A stretch of 64,000 nucleotides of DNA from positions 22,807 to 86,806 of the forward strand of contig NZ_CVPC01000008.1 of the NCBI RefSeq assembly GCF_001049735.1, in the 5' to 3' direction. Source of the DNA: Nereida ignava. GTDB taxonomy: Bacteria > Pseudomonadota > Alphaproteobacteria > Rhodobacterales > Rhodobacteraceae. Of the stretch, positions 45,248 through 54,022 are shown piece after piece. The translations under genes were made by a program, and so were the position numbers. Within the stretch, counting starts at the first letter, position 1. Each line of letters opens with the position of its first letter. The notes below the pieces were generated by a model, which worked only from the letters and a program-made list of their open reading frames with translations, was not told the origin of the DNA and made no database searches.

Positions 45248-46072
45248 TTAGTCCTTCAGTCCCAGTCGGGCCACGCCAGAATTGCCAAGCTCTACAGTCG
45301 CAAATGGCCCCCCGTGACACATATCCGCAGGATTCTGTGGATCAAGCGGCGGGTGCTCGGCAAATATTTTCTCGGCGAATTGCTCTGCATTGTCCTTCGG
45401 GCGGTATCCAAGGAACTGCGCCTTTGAATTATCTACGGGTGCGCGATCATTGTCAGAAATACCGTACACAACCGCAAATCCAGTGACTGGCGTATCAATG
45501 GCTCGGGTCACCAACTGGATAAGATCATCATAGCTTAGCCAAGAACCAACGGCGCGGGGGTTTGCGACCTCCGCACAGGAATAAATGCGCATACAGACCG
45601 CCTCAATCCCGCGTTTATCCCAGTAAAGCGAGCCAAGGTCCTCTGCAAAGCACTTGGCAAGACCGTAGAACGTATCGGGACGGTGCGGGGCATCGGTGCC
45701 GATACACTCTGACTTGGGGTGCATTCCAACTGCATGGATAGATGACGCATAGACAACACGGCGCACACCGTTTTGATACGCGGCCTCCCACACGTTGTAG
45801 GCCCCCATGATATTTGCTGAATGGATTTGCTCCCAAGGCGCTTCATCACCGATAGCACCAAAGTGCACCACCATATCCGCGTCTTTTAACAACTGCGTCA
45901 TCGCCGCAAGGTCTGCCAAATCAGCGGCTACATATGTCTCGTTGCTGGCCAGACCTTCAATGCTTTCGACGATATCTGTACTTACAAGCGTTTCACACAG
46001 TGCAGAAAGAGGCGCGCGCAACCTTGATCCAAGCCGTCCTGCGGCCCCTGTCAGAACCAGTTTTTTCAACAT
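45248..46072 (-). CDS. udh: Uronate dehydrogenase (NAD-dependent epimerase fold)
   Basis: A 274-residue short-chain dehydrogenase/epimerase fold enzyme. It has the glycine motif LTGAAGRLGSRL at the N-terminus, the Tyr-Lys catalytic pair in FYGLAKCFAEDLG with SSIHAVG (Ser) before it, and AVVYGISDNDRAPVDNS and LGYRPKDNAEQFAEKI in the C-terminal half. These resemble my recollection of Agrobacterium uronate dehydrogenase, which oxidises galacturonate and glucuronate to aldarolactones. The ATG at 46072 is preferred because AGGGG lies about 9 bp upstream; ATG 46081 is the alternative. No other uronate gene is near. Confidence 0.82.
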   Translation of the reverse strand: MLKKLVLTGAAGRLGSRLRAPLSALCETLVSTDIVESIEGLASNETYVAADLADLAAMTQLLKDADMVVHFGAIGDEAPWEQIHSANIMGAYNVWEAAYQNGVRRVVYASSIHAVGMHPKSECIGTDAPHRPDTFYGLAKCFAEDLGSLYWDKRGIEAVCMRIYSCAEVANPRAVGSWLSYDDLIQLVTRAIDTPVTGFAVVYGISDNDRAPVDNSKAQFLGYRPKDNAEQFAEKIFAEHPPLDPQNPADMCHGGPFATVELGNSGVARLGLKD

Positions 46073-46157
46073 GAGATACATCCCCTATCTATTTGCGATA
46101 TCGTACTTTTTGGCGCCACTCCACGCCTTTCACTCCAAGCCTAGCGGAGCAGTTGAG

Positions 46158-46253
46158 ATGGCTCAATGTAAATTCTGCGCTCTATCCCCTTGCCGCTGCG
46201 CATCCGATGACTTAGCTAATACGCAATCCGTCGGGGGGCCTATTGCAGGCTGA
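46158..46253 (+). CDS. Possible 31-residue Cys-rich leader peptide before the thi riboswitch
   Basis: ATG 46158 has a good GGAG ribosome site 8 bp upstream and opens a 31-codon frame with the start MAQCKFCALSPCRC, i.e. four Cys in the first 14 residues. Its stop codon (46251-46253) lies inside the conserved GGCTGAGAGG of the TPP riboswitch. Ribosomes reading it would unfold the 5' half of the aptamer. It may be a leader peptide or simply a chance frame. Confidence 0.3.
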   Translation: MAQCKFCALSPCRCASDDLANTQSVGGPIAG

Positions 46254-46313
46254 GAGGTGCAGCGCACTGACCCGTCGAACCTGATCCGGACAATGCCGGC
46301 GTAGGGAACGGGT
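46226..46313 (+). promoter_or_regulatory. TPP (THI-box) riboswitch controlling the thi operon
   Basis: The aptamer landmarks are intact: GGCTGAGAGG, then GACCCGTCGAACCTGATCCGG and CGTAGGGAACG. P1 pairs ATCCGT (46226-46231) with ACGGGT (46308-46313). Thiamine pyrophosphate would close the aptamer and lower expression of thiD and the genes behind it. No T-run terminator follows, and the CCCCTT at about 46350 could pair with the GAGGG ribosome site of thiD, so translational control is the more likely mechanism. The rest of the 316-bp gap before thiD (46073-46388) shows only the possible leader peptide. Confidence 0.95.
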
Positions 46314-46388
46314 GACACGCGCCAAAGCGCATGCAAAAACCCAATCCCCTTCCCGCCAGCTGATGTCCCCAACTTGAACGAGGGCTTC

Positions 46389-47243
46389 ATGAGCCAGCAC
46401 ACAGACGCGAGCCAAGCCGCGAAAACACCGATTGCCCTGACCATCGCAGGTTCAGACAGCGGAGGCGGCGCAGGCGTTCAGGCGGACCTTAAGGCATTCT
46501 CGGCATTGGGGGTGTACGGTGCCAGCGTGCTAACGGCGATCACCGCACAGAACACAGTGACAGTCAGCGCAGTTCACGAAGTCCCAGCAGATATCGTTGG
46601 CGCACAGATCACTGCAGTATTGGGCGATCTGGATGTGGACAGTATCAAAATCGGGATGCTCTTTTCTGTCCCCATCATCAACGTCGTGGCCGAATGTCTT
46701 GATGCCTTCAAAGGCACAGTAATCCTTGACCCCGTTATGATCGCCAAATCCGGCGATGCTTTGCTGCAAGCAGACGCAGTCGAGGCGATGAAAACACACA
46801 TGCTGCCGCGCGCGGACCTCTTGACGCCAAACCTGCCCGAGGCGGCGGGGCTGCTTGGCATGGCCGAGGCGCAAGACCTAACCCAAGCACAGGCCCAAGG
46901 GGCCGCACTTTTGGATCTTGGGCCACGTGCGGTTTTGATGAAAGGCGGGCACAGCGCGGGCGACATTTGCACGGACCTGCTGATCTCGGATGAGAACGGC
47001 GCACGCCGCACCGATCACTTTGAGGCCCCGCGCGTTCCCACACACAATACCCACGGCACGGGCTGTACCTATTCAGCCAGTATTGCCGCCTATGTTGCCC
47101 GTGGCATAACACTGCCTGAGGCAACACAGGCTGCTCATACGTATTTGCAAGGGGCTATTGGGGCCGCTGACACCCTGCAAATTGGTTCGGGTCACGGCCC
47201 CGTGCATCATTTTTATCAAAGCTGGCAGGACGTACACTCATGA
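46389..47243 (+). CDS. thiD: Hydroxymethylpyrimidine/phosphomethylpyrimidine kinase
   Basis: ThiD phosphorylates HMP and HMP-P to give HMP-PP for thiamine synthesis. The 284-residue ribokinase-fold protein has IAGSDSGGGAGVQADLKAFSA (N-terminus), ILDPVMIAKSGDALL, LLTPNLPEAAGLLG and the anion-hole/catalytic NTHGTGCTYSASIAAY. GAGGG precedes ATG 46389 closely; TTG 46374 is an unlikely alternative. It is the first gene behind the riboswitch and overlaps thiO by 4 bp. Confidence 0.95.
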   Translation: MSQHTDASQAAKTPIALTIAGSDSGGGAGVQADLKAFSALGVYGASVLTAITAQNTVTVSAVHEVPADIVGAQITAVLGDLDVDSIKIGMLFSVPIINVVAECLDAFKGTVILDPVMIAKSGDALLQADAVEAMKTHMLPRADLLTPNLPEAAGLLGMAEAQDLTQAQAQGAALLDLGPRAVLMKGGHSAGDICTDLLISDENGARRTDHFEAPRVPTHNTHGTGCTYSASIAAYVARGITLPEATQAAHTYLQGAIGAADTLQIGSGHGPVHHFYQSWQDVHS

Positions 47244-48223
47244 GCCAAGTCACCATCATCGGTGCCGGTGTTGCGGGGCTAACCATTGCGCGTGAGGTAC
47301 TGGACCGCAGCCTTAAGGTGACGTTGATTGACCGTTACGAGGGGATTGGGCCGCATCAATGCTCATGGTGGGCAGGCGGGATGCTTGCACCGTTTTGTGA
47401 GGGCGAAAGCGCGGAGGAACCGGTTGTGCGTCTTGGTGCTGGTGCTGCGGCATGGTGGCAAAAACACTCTGGGTCGGTCACGCAGGCAGGATCGCTTGTC
47501 GTCAGCCCAGCCCGTGACCGCGCTGATATGCGCCGCTTCGCACGACGCACCACAGAATTCCGCGAGATCGGCGCCGAGGAAATCGCCAAACTTGAGCCAG
47601 ATTTGGCTGGACGGTTCAGCAACGGGCTTTTGTTCGAAACCGAAGCCCATCTTGCGCCCCGCGAAGCGCTGCAAAAACTACGTGCGGGCCTGATTAAGGA
47701 TGGCGCAACGTTTGAGGTTGGTGAGGCAGACCCCGATCAGCTTACGGGCCTTGTGGTAGATACACGTGGCTTTGCCGCCAAACCCGCCCTGCCCGATCTG
47801 CGCGGTGTCAAAGGCGAGATGCTCATCCTGAAATGTGATGACGTCAGCCTGTCACGGCCCGTGCGTCTGCTGCATCCGCGCATTCCGCTTTACGTGGTCC
47901 CACGCGGCGACGGTATTTTCATGCTCGGCGCCACAATGATTGAAAGCAGTGCCTCAGCGCACCCCACGGCCCGCGCGATGCTGGAACTATTGTCTGCCGC
48001 CTACGCGCTTAACCCCGCCTTTGGCGAGGCTGAAGTTCTGGAAATTGGGGTTGATAGCCGCCCCGCCTTTGCCGACAATCTGCCCCGTATTCGCAGGCAG
48101 GGAAACATCATCCGCGCCAATGGTCTTTACCGACATGGCTTTCTGCTCTCGCCCGCTTTGGCGCGCATGGTGGCGGATGTGATTACAAAAGATGAACAAC
48201 CGGAGTTTTACGATGCTGCTTAA
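47240..48223 (+). CDS. thiO: Glycine oxidase
   Basis: ThiO oxidises glycine to the dehydroglycine (iminoacetate) used by ThiG to build the thiazole. The 327-residue FAD enzyme has the dinucleotide motif IIGAGVAGLTIAREV at residues 5-19, AGGMLAPFCEG and the C-terminal GLYRHGFLLSPAL typical of DAAO-like ThiO. ThiO users do not need the oxygen-sensitive ThiH. It overlaps thiS by 11 bp. Confidence 0.94.
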   Translation: MSQVTIIGAGVAGLTIAREVLDRSLKVTLIDRYEGIGPHQCSWWAGGMLAPFCEGESAEEPVVRLGAGAAAWWQKHSGSVTQAGSLVVSPARDRADMRRFARRTTEFREIGAEEIAKLEPDLAGRFSNGLLFETEAHLAPREALQKLRAGLIKDGATFEVGEADPDQLTGLVVDTRGFAAKPALPDLRGVKGEMLILKCDDVSLSRPVRLLHPRIPLYVVPRGDGIFMLGATMIESSASAHPTARAMLELLSAAYALNPAFGEAEVLEIGVDSRPAFADNLPRIRRQGNIIRANGLYRHGFLLSPALARMVADVITKDEQPEFYDAA

Positions 48224-48410
48224 CGTAAACGGAGAGCCCACCGAGACCGACGCCACCACATTGGCCGACTTTTTGGCAAAGCACGGCTTTGAAGGCGCGG
48301 TTGTAGCCACAGCTGTCAACGGCGCGTTTGTGGCCAAAACAGCGCGCGACAACACACAACTCGCGGCTGGCGATCAGCTAGAAATCCTTGCGCCAATGCA
48401 GGGGGGCTAA
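48213..48410 (+). CDS. thiS: Sulfur carrier protein ThiS
   Basis: A 65-residue ubiquitin-like protein that carries sulfur as a C-terminal thiocarboxylate. The sequence begins MLLNVNGEPTETD, contains the hydrophobic ELD-like core and ends in the required di-glycine (PMQGG). CGGAG precedes the ATG. It overlaps thiO and is followed 3 bp later by thiG. Confidence 0.95.
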   Translation: MLLNVNGEPTETDATTLADFLAKHGFEGAVVATAVNGAFVAKTARDNTQLAAGDQLEILAPMQGG

Positions 48411-48413
48411 GCG

Positions 48414-49187
48414 ATGCGGCAGTTTTACGGAACAGAGCTGGCTAACGGGTTTATGCTTGGCACGGCACTTTACCCGTCCCCCGCCATTCTTGAGCAGGCC
48501 TTTCGCCAAAGTGGCGCATCGGTTGCGACCGTCTCGCTGCGCCGCGAAAGCGGGCAAGCGCGCGAGGGGCAGGATTTTTGGGGCATCATCCGCGAGCTTG
48601 GTGTGCACGTGCTACCCAACACCGCCGGATGCCACACAGTCAAAGAAGCCGTGACCACCGCCCATATGGCGCGTGAAGTCTTTGGCACCAAGTGGATCAA
48701 GCTTGAGGTCATCGGTGATCAAGACACCCTACAGCCAGACGTGTTTGCCTTGGTCGAGGCTGCTCGCATTTTGGCCGAAGACGGGTTTGAGGTGTTCCCC
48801 TACACAACGGATGATTTGGTGGTAGCCGATAAGCTGTTGCACGCGGGTTGCGAAGTTTTGATGCCTTGGGGCGCGCCAATCGGCTCGGGGCTTGGCCTCA
48901 ACAACATCTATGCGCTGCGTTCAATGCGGGCGCATTTTCCCGATGTGCCTTTGGTGGTCGACGCGGGCCTTGGCCTTCCGTCCCAAGCCGCAGCCGCCAT
49001 GGAGTTGGGCTATGATGCAGTGTTGCTCAACACCGCTGTGGCCAAAGCCGGTGATCCCGTTGGCATGGCCTGCGCATTCGCCAAAGCCGTGGAAGCCGGA
49101 ACATTGGCCGCCACCGCAGACCCGATGGAGCCCCGGGACATGGCTGCCCCCTCAACACCGCTAATTGGAAAGGCGTTTTTGTCATGA
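48414..49187 (+). CDS. thiG: Thiazole synthase
   Basis: ThiG builds the thiazole phosphate ring from DXP, ThiS-thiocarboxylate and dehydroglycine. It is a 257-residue TIM barrel: Schiff-base Lys96 in [24 protein letters not shown] and [32 protein letters not shown]. It ends at an ATGA overlap with thiE. Confidence 0.96.
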   Translation: MRQFYGTELANGFMLGTALYPSPAILEQAFRQSGASVATVSLRRESGQAREGQDFWGIIRELGVHVLPNTAGCHTVKEAVTTAHMAREVFGTKWIKLEVIGDQDTLQPDVFALVEAARILAEDGFEVFPYTTDDLVVADKLLHAGCEVLMPWGAPIGSGLGLNNIYALRSMRAHFPDVPLVVDAGLGLPSQAAAAMELGYDAVLLNTAVAKAGDPVGMACAFAKAVEAGTLAATADPMEPRDMAAPSTPLIGKAFLS

Positions 49188-49813
49188 GCCTTGATCGCTT
49201 CTACCCTATTTTTGATAGTGCGGCCTGGATCGAACGGCTTGTCCCGCTTGGGATCAAATTGGTGCAGCTGCGCATCAAAGATGCCGATGATCAAACAATC
49301 CGCACCGAGATTTCTGCCGCCAAAGAAGTTTGCGCCCGCACAGGGACCACACTTGTGATCAACGACTACTGGCAGGCGGCTATTGATCTGGGATGCGACT
49401 GGATCCACCTTGGGCAAGAGGATCTGGATGATGCTGACACGGATGCTATCCGCGCTGCAGGCATAAAGCTGGGCATCAGCACCCATGACCGCGCCGAACT
49501 TTCCCGCGCCATGGCTTTGAAACCAGATTATGTAGCCTTGGGGCCTATTTACCCGACGATCCTCAAGCAAATGAAATGGCATGAGCAAGGCGTTGAGAAA
49601 CTTAGCAAATGGCGGGCAGAAATCGGCGACACCCCTCTGATTGCCATCGGTGGGATGACAATTCAGCGCGCGGCAGGTGCTTATGACGCGGGCGCAGACG
49701 TGGTGTCTGCCGTTACAGATATCACCCTTAATGCCGACCCTGAAGCGCAGGTCAAAGCGTGGCTGCACGCAACACGCCCGCCACATTCCGCCACACCGCG
49801 CGGTGACGCATGA
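49184..49813 (+). CDS. thiE: Thiamine-phosphate synthase
   Basis: ThiE joins HMP-PP and thiazole phosphate to thiamine monophosphate. The 209-residue TIM barrel shows [43 protein letters not shown] and [10 protein letters not shown], close to the family pattern. The C-terminal tail ([14 protein letters not shown]) is extra. ATGA overlap on both sides keeps the operon compact. Confidence 0.95.
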   Translation: MSLDRFYPIFDSAAWIERLVPLGIKLVQLRIKDADDQTIRTEISAAKEVCARTGTTLVINDYWQAAIDLGCDWIHLGQEDLDDADTDAIRAAGIKLGISTHDRAELSRAMALKPDYVALGPIYPTILKQMKWHEQGVEKLSKWRAEIGDTPLIAIGGMTIQRAAGAYDAGADVVSAVTDITLNADPEAQVKAWLHATRPPHSATPRGDA

Positions 49814-50805
49814 GCCGCTACGCGCGTCAGATGATCCTGCCCCAAATCGGCGAGGCGGGACAGCGCGCCCTTGAGGCCGCGCATGTGCTTGTGATCGGTG
49901 CGGGCGGGCTTGGCTGTCCTGTTTTGCAATATCTTGTGGGCGCTGGCGTTGGGCGGATCACCTTGGTTGACGGCGACGTGGTCAGCGAAAGCAACTTGCA
50001 CCGTCAAATTCTCTACCGAATGGATGACATCGGCGCGCCGAAGGCAAAAGCGGCAGCGACAGCAATGGCGGCGCTAAACCCTGCCTGTCAGATCACCACC
50101 GTTACAGAGCCACTCACCCCCGCTAACGTGGATAATTTGCTGCAAGACGTCACAATCGCCCTTGATTGCGCCGACAGCTTTGCGGCCAGTTACATCTTAT
50201 CAGATGCCTGTCTGGCATCACAAACCCCGCTGATCAGCGCGTCAGCATTGGGGACCACCGGTTATGTCGGCGGGTTTTGCGAGGCTGCCCCTTCTTTGCG
50301 TGCCGTCTTTCCCGAACTGCCCCAGACGGCCGCAAATTGTGCCACCGCTGGCGTCATGGGACCTGTTGTGGGCACCATAGGCGCGCTACAGGCTCAGATG
50401 GCGATATGCGTTTTGCTAGGCACCCAGCCAAGCCCGCTTGGCCAGTTGGTGACCCTGAACCTGAGCGATTTCAGCACAGGCGGGTTTCGCTTTGATGGCG
50501 CGCCCGAGCCTGACGCAGACGATGCGCTTCGCTTTATTGCCCCGCATCAGATCACAGCCGAAGACCGCGTGATTGAACTGCGCCCTGAGGCAGAGGCCCA
50601 AAGCCCCGTCATCCCGCGCGCCGAACGCCATTTGGTGCCGGACATGAGCAATATTACTTTGACGTCCCCGACGGCACGCACGGTCCTGACCTGTCGATCT
50701 GGTCTGCGTGCTTGGCAAGCTGCACGCGCATTACAAGCGCGCGGACAGGCGGATTTTGCCCTTATTGCCATGGGCGATACCCCATCACTGCTGACCGATC
50801 CATGA
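49810..50805 (+). CDS. thiF: ThiF/MoeB-type adenylyltransferase with short rhodanese-like tail
   Basis: An E1-like enzyme that adenylates the C-terminus of ThiS. The ATP site is GAGGLGCPVLQYL (about residues 31-43) with GRITLVDGDVVSESNLHRQ, and the fold is HesA/MoeB/ThiF. The usual zinc CxxC pairs and a canonical active-site Cys are not obvious. After about residue 280 comes TVLTCRSGLRAWQAARALQA, which resembles the rhodanese active-site loop (CRSGxR) and a following helix, suggesting a truncated rhodanese module. It might accept sulfur directly. 331 residues, ATGA overlap with thiE. Confidence 0.88.
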   Translation: MSRYARQMILPQIGEAGQRALEAAHVLVIGAGGLGCPVLQYLVGAGVGRITLVDGDVVSESNLHRQILYRMDDIGAPKAKAAATAMAALNPACQITTVTEPLTPANVDNLLQDVTIALDCADSFAASYILSDACLASQTPLISASALGTTGYVGGFCEAAPSLRAVFPELPQTAANCATAGVMGPVVGTIGALQAQMAICVLLGTQPSPLGQLVTLNLSDFSTGGFRFDGAPEPDADDALRFIAPHQITAEDRVIELRPEAEAQSPVIPRAERHLVPDMSNITLTSPTARTVLTCRSGLRAWQAARALQARGQADFALIAMGDTPSLLTDP

Positions 50806-50869
50806 CACAACGCCAACACGCATAAACGTAATTACAAACACCTCTTCCCCCTGAAAAAGGACACCCCTG

Positions 50870-51808
50870 ATGAAACTCCTCTCTACCACCGCGGCGCTGA
50901 TCCTCGCCGCTGCGCCCGCATTTTCGCAAGACAAAATGACTTTGCTTCTCGACTGGTTCGTTAACCCAGATCACGGACCAATTATTGTGGCGCAGGAAAA
51001 AGGCTACTTTGCTGAGCAAGACCTTGAAGTTGAAGTCATCGCACCCGCTGATCCGTCTGATCCACCCAAGCTGGTCGCGGCAGGGCGTGCCGAATTGGCC
51101 ATCTCGTATCAGCCGCAGTTGCACCTACAAGTACACGAAGGCCTGCCGCTTAAGCGCGTTGGCACATTGGTCGCGACACCGCTGAATTGCCTGTTGGTTC
51201 TTGAAGACGGACCAATTGAGACACCAGCTGATCTAAAAGGTAAAAAGATCGGCTTTTCTGTGGGCGGCGTTGAAGAAGCTGTGCTGCAAAGCGTGTTGGG
51301 CACCCACGGGGTTGGCTTGGACGACGTAGAGTTGGTGAACGTCAATTTCTCGCTCTCGCCCTCGCTTATGTCCGGCCAAGTGGACGCGGTTATCGGCGCA
51401 TTCCGTAACTTTGAGCTGAACCAAATGGATATCGAGGGCGTGGCGGGCAAGTGCTTCTTCGTCGAAGAAGAAGGTCTGCCCCCCTATGACGAGCTGATCT
51501 ATGTGGCAAATCCAGACAAAATGGACGCAGACATGGTCGCCCGCTTCTTGGCTGCCACGGAAAAAGCGACCCAATACATCGTGAACCACCCAGAAGACAG
51601 CTGGGAGATTTTCTCAGCTACCTCCACAGAGCTGCAAGACGAGCTGAATGACCGCGCTTGGGACGACACAATTCCACGCTTTGCCCTGCGTCCTGCGGCA
51701 TTTGATGCGGGCCGCTACGCAGCCTATGAGCAGTTCTTGTTTGAGGCTGGCCTAATCCCATCTGTGAACCCGGTTGAGAAACTGGCCATCGACGTGACGG
51801 CCCGATGA
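50870..51808 (+). CDS. thiY: Thiamine-pyrimidine ABC transporter, substrate-binding protein
   Basis: A 312-residue exported binding protein of the NMT1/THI5-like family. A signal peptide (ends near AAAPAFSQ) is followed by LLLDWFVNPDHGPIIVAQEKG, AISYQPQLHLQVHEGLPL and a central FSVGGVEEAVLQSVLG. ThiY is known to bind N-formyl-4-amino-5-aminomethyl-2-methylpyrimidine (FAMP), a thiamine breakdown product; this is inferred from operon context. It overlaps tenA by 4 bp. Confidence 0.92.
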   Translation: MKLLSTTAALILAAAPAFSQDKMTLLLDWFVNPDHGPIIVAQEKGYFAEQDLEVEVIAPADPSDPPKLVAAGRAELAISYQPQLHLQVHEGLPLKRVGTLVATPLNCLLVLEDGPIETPADLKGKKIGFSVGGVEEAVLQSVLGTHGVGLDDVELVNVNFSLSPSLMSGQVDAVIGAFRNFELNQMDIEGVAGKCFFVEEEGLPPYDELIYVANPDKMDADMVARFLAATEKATQYIVNHPEDSWEIFSATSTELQDELNDRAWDDTIPRFALRPAAFDAGRYAAYEQFLFEAGLIPSVNPVEKLAIDVTAR

Positions 51809-52497
51809 ACAGCCAATTGCCAAGCTACGGCGCCACGTTTGATGCGTGGCGCCTTGGCGCACCGAATGAATGGGCCGCCTATACCCGCCACGCCTTTGTC
51901 CAAGGCCTTGGGGACGGCACCCTGCCACGCGCGGCGTTTGTGCATTATCTGGTGCAAGATTATGTGTTCTTGGTCCATTTCTCACGGGCTTGGTCCCTTG
52001 GCGTGGTCAAATCGGAAACACTTGCGGAAATGAAGACCTGCGCCAGCACGGTGGACGCGTTGGTAAATCATGAAATGGCGCTGCACGTAAAAACCTGTGC
52101 CGCAGAAGGCATCAGTGAGGCAGAACTTTTTGCCGCCACGGAGGCCACAGAAAACATCGCCTACACCCGCTATGTAATGGATGCTGGCCTGCAAGGCGAC
52201 TTTCTTGACTTGATGGCGGCCCTGATGCCCTGCGTGATGGGGTATGGCGAGATTGGGTTGTCTTTGGCCGCACAAGCAGAAACCTCACCATATCGCGACT
52301 GGATCAACACCTACGCCGACCCCGAATATCAGGCAGTCTGCACGAATGCGGGCGCAATGCTTGATGGTGCTGTGGCCCATAGATTGGGTGCAAAGCCGCA
52401 AAACAGCCCCCGATGGGCACAGCTGCAAGCGCGGTTCACCAAGGCCACTGCACTTGAGGTCGGGTTTTGGCAGATGGGGTTAGACGGCGCGTCATGA
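51805..52497 (+). CDS. tenA: TenA-type aminopyrimidine aminohydrolase
   Basis: A 230-residue TenA-fold protein that converts aminomethylpyrimidine to HMP (thiaminase II activity is a side reaction). Acidic and Cys residues expected in the active site are in LVQDYVFLVHFSRAWSL and LMPCVMGYGEIGLSLA (Cys-containing). ATGA overlaps link it to thiY and thiZ. It fits salvage of pyrimidine imported by ThiXYZ. Confidence 0.93.
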   Translation: MNSQLPSYGATFDAWRLGAPNEWAAYTRHAFVQGLGDGTLPRAAFVHYLVQDYVFLVHFSRAWSLGVVKSETLAEMKTCASTVDALVNHEMALHVKTCAAEGISEAELFAATEATENIAYTRYVMDAGLQGDFLDLMAALMPCVMGYGEIGLSLAAQAETSPYRDWINTYADPEYQAVCTNAGAMLDGAVAHRLGAKPQNSPRWAQLQARFTKATALEVGFWQMGLDGAS

Positions 52498-53288
52498 CCC
52501 GTCCCGCCCCCACATCCTCTGCCACTTTGTCCACCGGTCCAAGCATCCACTTTAAAGGAAGCTTTACCTTTTCCACCGGCCCTCTTTTTGAGGATGTCTC
52601 ACTGCGCCTTGGCGGCGGTGAATGGAATTGCCTTTTGGGGCCATCGGGCGTTGGGAAGTCCACAATTCTGCGGCTTATCTTGGGTCTGCAAACGGATGGG
52701 CATTTTGACGGGGAAATCACAGCGGACGACGGTGCCGCGCTAACCAACCGCGTCAGCTATATGGCGCAGTCAGACCTGCTGCTGCCGTGGCTCAACGTTC
52801 TTGAAAACACCTGCCTTGGGGCACGTCTTCGCGGTCAAACACCGGACACCGAACGCGCGCACAGCCTTTTGCACCGCGTGGGCCTTGGGGCGCATCTTGA
52901 TAAACGACCCGCCTCCTTGTCCGGGGGGATGCGCCAACGGGCCGCCCTTGCGCGTACCTTGGTGGAGGACCGCGACATTGTGTTGCTTGATGAGCCGTTC
53001 TCGGCCCTTGATGCGGGCACACGCGCCGATATGCAGGAGCTTGCCGCCAAAGCGCTGTGGGGCAAAACAGTTTTACTTGTCACCCACGACCCTGCCGAGG
53101 CCGCACGCCTTGCCCATCAGATCATTCTGCTGTCCTCAGGCGGAGCCACCACGTGGCCCACGCCAGCCAGCCCCCCTATTCGCGACATACACGCCCCCGA
53201 TACCATCAGCTGTCAGGCAGCGTTGCTGGATCATTTGCGCGCAGGTACCGCCATAACCAATCAGACACCACAGGAGGGCGCGCGATGA
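52494..53288 (+). CDS. thiZ: Thiamine-pyrimidine ABC transporter, ATP-binding protein
   Basis: A 264-residue ABC ATPase of the nitrate/taurine importer class. Walker A is LLGPSGVGKSTILRL, the signature LSGGMRQRAALARTL, Walker B VLLDEPFSALD and the H-loop VTHDPAEA. The start ATG 52494 gives an ATGA overlap with tenA, and the stop overlaps thiX. It energises ThiX. Confidence 0.94.
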   Translation: MTRPAPTSSATLSTGPSIHFKGSFTFSTGPLFEDVSLRLGGGEWNCLLGPSGVGKSTILRLILGLQTDGHFDGEITADDGAALTNRVSYMAQSDLLLPWLNVLENTCLGARLRGQTPDTERAHSLLHRVGLGAHLDKRPASLSGGMRQRAALARTLVEDRDIVLLDEPFSALDAGTRADMQELAAKALWGKTVLLVTHDPAEAARLAHQIILLSSGGATTWPTPASPPIRDIHAPDTISCQAALLDHLRAGTAITNQTPQEGAR

Positions 53289-54022
53289 AGCGACTTGATG
53301 CACTGTGGGCCCTGCTGGCTGGAATTGCCGCGTGGCAAGCGCTTGTGATGATAACAGGTGCGCCCCATTTTATCCTGCCTTCGCCTCTGCGCGTGGCAAG
53401 CACGGCGATCAAAAGCTATGAGATTATCCTAAGCAACGCATGGGTCACCGCCCTTGAAGTGGTGCTTGGCCTAGTGTTGGGAACTGCCCTTGGGGTGGCG
53501 ACTGCGATCCACCTGACCACTTCGGCACTGGCCCGCCGCATCATGTTGCCCATGTTGGTTTTCACCCAAGCAGTGCCCGTCTTTGCGCTGGCCCCCATCC
53601 TGACGCTCTGGTTCGGCTATGGGATCGGCTCGAAAGTTATCATGGCAGTGTTGATTATCTACTTTCCCGTCACGTCCGCGTTTCATGACGGGCTGTCGCG
53701 CACACCCCCCGCATTGCTTGATCTGGCCAAAACCATGGGCGCTACACCACGCCAATCACTGTGGCGGCTACGCATCCCACACGCCCTGCCCAGCCTTGGA
53801 ACCGGTCTAAGGCTGGCCGCTGTTTACGCGCCCATCGGTGCCGTCATCGGAGAATGGGTTGGCGCATCAAAGGGGCTTGGATACCTGATGCTTTTGGCAA
53901 ACGGACGGGCCAAGATTGACTTGATGTTTGCAGCACTCATTACGCTAGCAATCATGACCGTGGCACTGCATTGGGCAATCGGAAAACTGGCGGCGCGGTT
54001 GGATGCCTATGCCCAAGGGTGA
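53285..54022 (+). CDS. thiX: Thiamine-pyrimidine ABC transporter, permease
   Basis: A 245-residue permease of the BPD_transp_1 family with about six spans. The coupling motif is in DLAKTMGATPRQSLWRLRIPHALP, and the segment GAVIGEWVGASKGLGYLM is typical. The last gene of the riboswitch operon; a weak ACTGAC/GTCAGT hairpin (54027-54051) follows but no clear terminator is seen. Confidence 0.92.
   Translation: MKRLDALWALLAGIAAWQALVMITGAPHFILPSPLRVASTAIKSYEIILSNAWVTALEVVLGLVLGTALGVATAIHLTTSALARRIMLPMLVFTQAVPVFALAPILTLWFGYGIGSKVIMAVLIIYFPVTSAFHDGLSRTPPALLDLAKTMGATPRQSLWRLRIPHALPSLGTGLRLAAVYAPIGAVIGEWVGASKGLGYLMLLANGRAKIDLMFAALITLAIMTVALHWAIGKLAARLDAYAQG

Noticed and set aside
50870..54022. Reading the ABC transporter as a nitrate or taurine importer
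   Set aside because: The family can import such anions, but the position inside a TPP-riboswitch thi operon with tenA points to a thiamine pyrimidine.
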